Source: an uncultured beta proteobacterium (GTDB lineage Bacteria; Pseudomonadota; Gammaproteobacteria; Burkholderiales; Burkholderiaceae_C). Taken from it: a stretch of 64,000 nt of DNA. The position numbers and the translations under genes were made by a program. The DNA lies in NCBI GenBank assembly GCA_903876735.1, contig CAIRAW010000005.1:1-64000 (forward strand). Reading direction: 5' to 3'. The stretch's first letter is position 1, and each line of letters starts with the position of its first letter. Below, in pieces: positions 62,839 to 64,000 of the stretch. The notes beneath the pieces are model-generated. The model was not told the DNA's origin. It worked only from the letters and a program-made list of their open reading frames with translations, and ran no database searches.

Positions 62839-64000
62839 ATGAGTGAGCCATCGTCTGCCATTGAATCCGTGCTGGTCGAAAACCGCGTTTTCCCGCCCAG
62901 TGAGGCCCTCACCAAGGCCGCCCGCATCTCGGGTATGGACGGCTACAACGCGCTGTGCGCCGAGGCCGCGAATGACTTTGAGGGTTTCTGGGCGCGATTG
63001 GCACGCGAAAACGTGATGTGGGACAAACCATTCACCAAGACGCTGGACGAGTCCAACGCGCCGTTTTACAAATGGTTTGAAGACGGTCAGCTCAACGCCT
63101 CGGCCAATTGCCTGGACAAGCACATGGGCACGCCGGTCGAGAACAAGACCGCCGTGATCTTCGAAGCCGACGATGGCGCAGTGACCAAGACCAGCTACAA
63201 GGAACTGCTGGCGCGCGTCAGCCAGTTTGCCAACGCCCTGTTGGCCAGCGGTATCCAAAAGGGTGATCGGGTTCTGGTTTACATGCCCATGACGCTCGAA
63301 GGCGTGATCGCGATGCAGGCCTGCGCCCGTATTGGCGCAACGCACAGCGTGGTGTTTGGCGGTTTCTCGGCCAAGGCGCTGCAGGAACGCATCATCGATG
63401 CCGGCGCAGTGGCGGTCATCACGGCCAACTACCAGATGCGCGGCGGCAAGGAACTGCCCTTGAAGGCGATCGTGGACGAAGGCCTGGGACTGGGCGGCTG
63501 CGAGTCGATCAAGACGGTGTTCGTTTACCAGCGCACGGCGACAGCCTGCAACATGGTGGCGGGCCGCGACAAGACCTTTGCCGAAGCCCTGGCTGATCAG
63601 AGCACGGTTTGCGCGCCAGTGTCGGTGGGTGCCGAGCATCCGCTGTTCATTTTGTTTACGTCCGGATCCACCGGCAAACCCAAGGGCGTGCAGCATTCAA
63701 CTGGCGGCTTCCTGCTCTGGGCCAAGCTGACCATGGACTGGACTTTTGACCTCCAGCCCAGCGATGTCTTCTGGTGCACGGCCGACATCGGATGGATCAC
63801 CGGCCACGCCTACGTTGCCTACGGGCCGCTGGCGGCCGGCGCGACCCAGATCATTTTTGAAGGCGTGCCGACTTATCCGGACGCCGGGCGTTTCTGGCAG
63901 ATGATCGAGCGCCACAAGTGCAGCATCTTCTACACGGCGCCGACCGCGATCCGCTCGCTGATCAAGGCCGCCGAAAGCAACGAAAAGGTGCATCCGGCAC
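62839..64000 (+). CDS. acs: acetyl-CoA synthetase (3' truncated)
   Basis: The frame stays open to the window end after 387 residues, so the C-terminus is outside. AGAGGAG lies 8 bp before the ATG. The AMP-forming motif [20 protein letters not shown] and the acetate-specific [20 protein letters not shown] with FEGVPTYPD identify acetyl-CoA synthetase rather than propionyl-CoA ligases. It activates acetate to acetyl-CoA. The regulatory acetylation lysine lies beyond the window. Confidence 0.95.
   Translation, partial: MSEPSSAIESVLVENRVFPPSEALTKAARISGMDGYNALCAEAANDFEGFWARLARENVMWDKPFTKTLDESNAPFYKWFEDGQLNASANCLDKHMGTPVENKTAVIFEADDGAVTKTSYKELLARVSQFANALLASGIQKGDRVLVYMPMTLEGVIAMQACARIGATHSVVFGGFSAKALQERIIDAGAVAVITANYQMRGGKELPLKAIVDEGLGLGGCESIKTVFVYQRTATACNMVAGRDKTFAEALADQSTVCAPVSVGAEHPLFILFTSGSTGKPKGVQHSTGGFLLWAKLTMDWTFDLQPSDVFWCTADIGWITGHAYVAYGPLAAGATQIIFEGVPTYPDAGRFWQMIERHKCSIFYTAPTAIRSLIKAAESNEKVHPA

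Overview
The window is a dense, high-GC chromosomal segment from a betaproteobacterium of the order Burkholderiales, most likely family Comamonadaceae and close to Rhodoferax or Polaromonas. This placement is inferred from gene content and protein character: class I PHA synthase with acetoacetyl-CoA reductase, the priB-containing S6/S18/L9 operon, a long threonine synthase, class I fumarase beside acs, and PpsR/PpsA. No rRNA, tRNA, CRISPR array, prophage or transposase gene was found. It reads as core chromosome with a few palindromic repeats in the gaps.

Layout. 1-8.3 kb: the end of a GGDEF/EAL protein, a Bax inhibitor-1 family membrane protein, a GlcG-like protein, the divergent ppsR/ppsA pair (PEP synthesis and its control) and a large sodium:solute symporter. 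8.3-11.4 kb: rpsF-priB-rpsR-rplI, a terminator, then dnaB. 11.4-14.3 kb (minus strand): PhoH-like ATPase, Bcp peroxiredoxin and a Mth938-like protein. 14.4-21.5 kb: a plus-strand run of aminotransferase, hom and thrC that continues by start/stop overlaps into mobB-moeA-moaD-moaE, so threonine and molybdenum-cofactor genes are coupled. A convergent unknown gene follows. 21.6-24.2 kb: clpB, then a ~504-bp element that is palindromic over nearly its whole length.

24.8-31.3 kb (minus strand): the glycine cleavage operon gcvT-gcvH-gcvP behind a tandem glycine riboswitch, with etfQO upstream. 31.4-34.9 kb: SDR, UbiC-like lyase, thioesterase, two carboxymuconolactone-decarboxylase-fold proteins and a TMEM165/GDT1 transporter. 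35-39.4 kb: a PAS-LuxR regulator divergent from a CoA-transferase pair, with a palindrome between them, then a DinG-type helicase. 39.5-42.8 kb: enoyl-CoA hydratase, tannase-like lipoprotein, and a STAS-like/hemerythrin fusion. 42.8-46 kb (minus strand): DnaQ/GIY-YIG nuclease fusion, a small ORF, Nudix hydrolase, FAH-family hydrolase and a small ABM-like protein. 46-51.8 kb: YcaO, a membrane protein, PgeF, PhaC and PhaB. 52-53.3 kb: orphan response regulator and low-molecular-weight phosphatase.

53.4-60.8 kb (minus strand): ABC-F protein, then a compact dapC-dapD-pilU-dapE-prmB cluster in which a twitching-motility ATPase sits among diaminopimelate genes. 60.9-64 kb: a small Cys-rich protein, class I fumarase, a strong hairpin, and the start of acs, which runs off the window.

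Metabolically the segment supports acetate and PEP use (acs, ppsA, possibly the symporter), fatty-acid and PHA turnover (etfQO, enoyl-CoA hydratase, scoAB-like transferase, phaC/phaB), one-carbon metabolism from glycine, and threonine/DAP synthesis. The most unusual items are the long palindromic element after clpB, the UvrC-like iron-sulfur Cys set retained in the DnaQ/GIY-YIG fusion, the STAS-like/hemerythrin fusion, the Cys-rich protein beside fumarase, and several strong palindromes in regulatory gaps. I did not find a clearly new multi-gene system such as a defence island or a new biosynthetic cluster.
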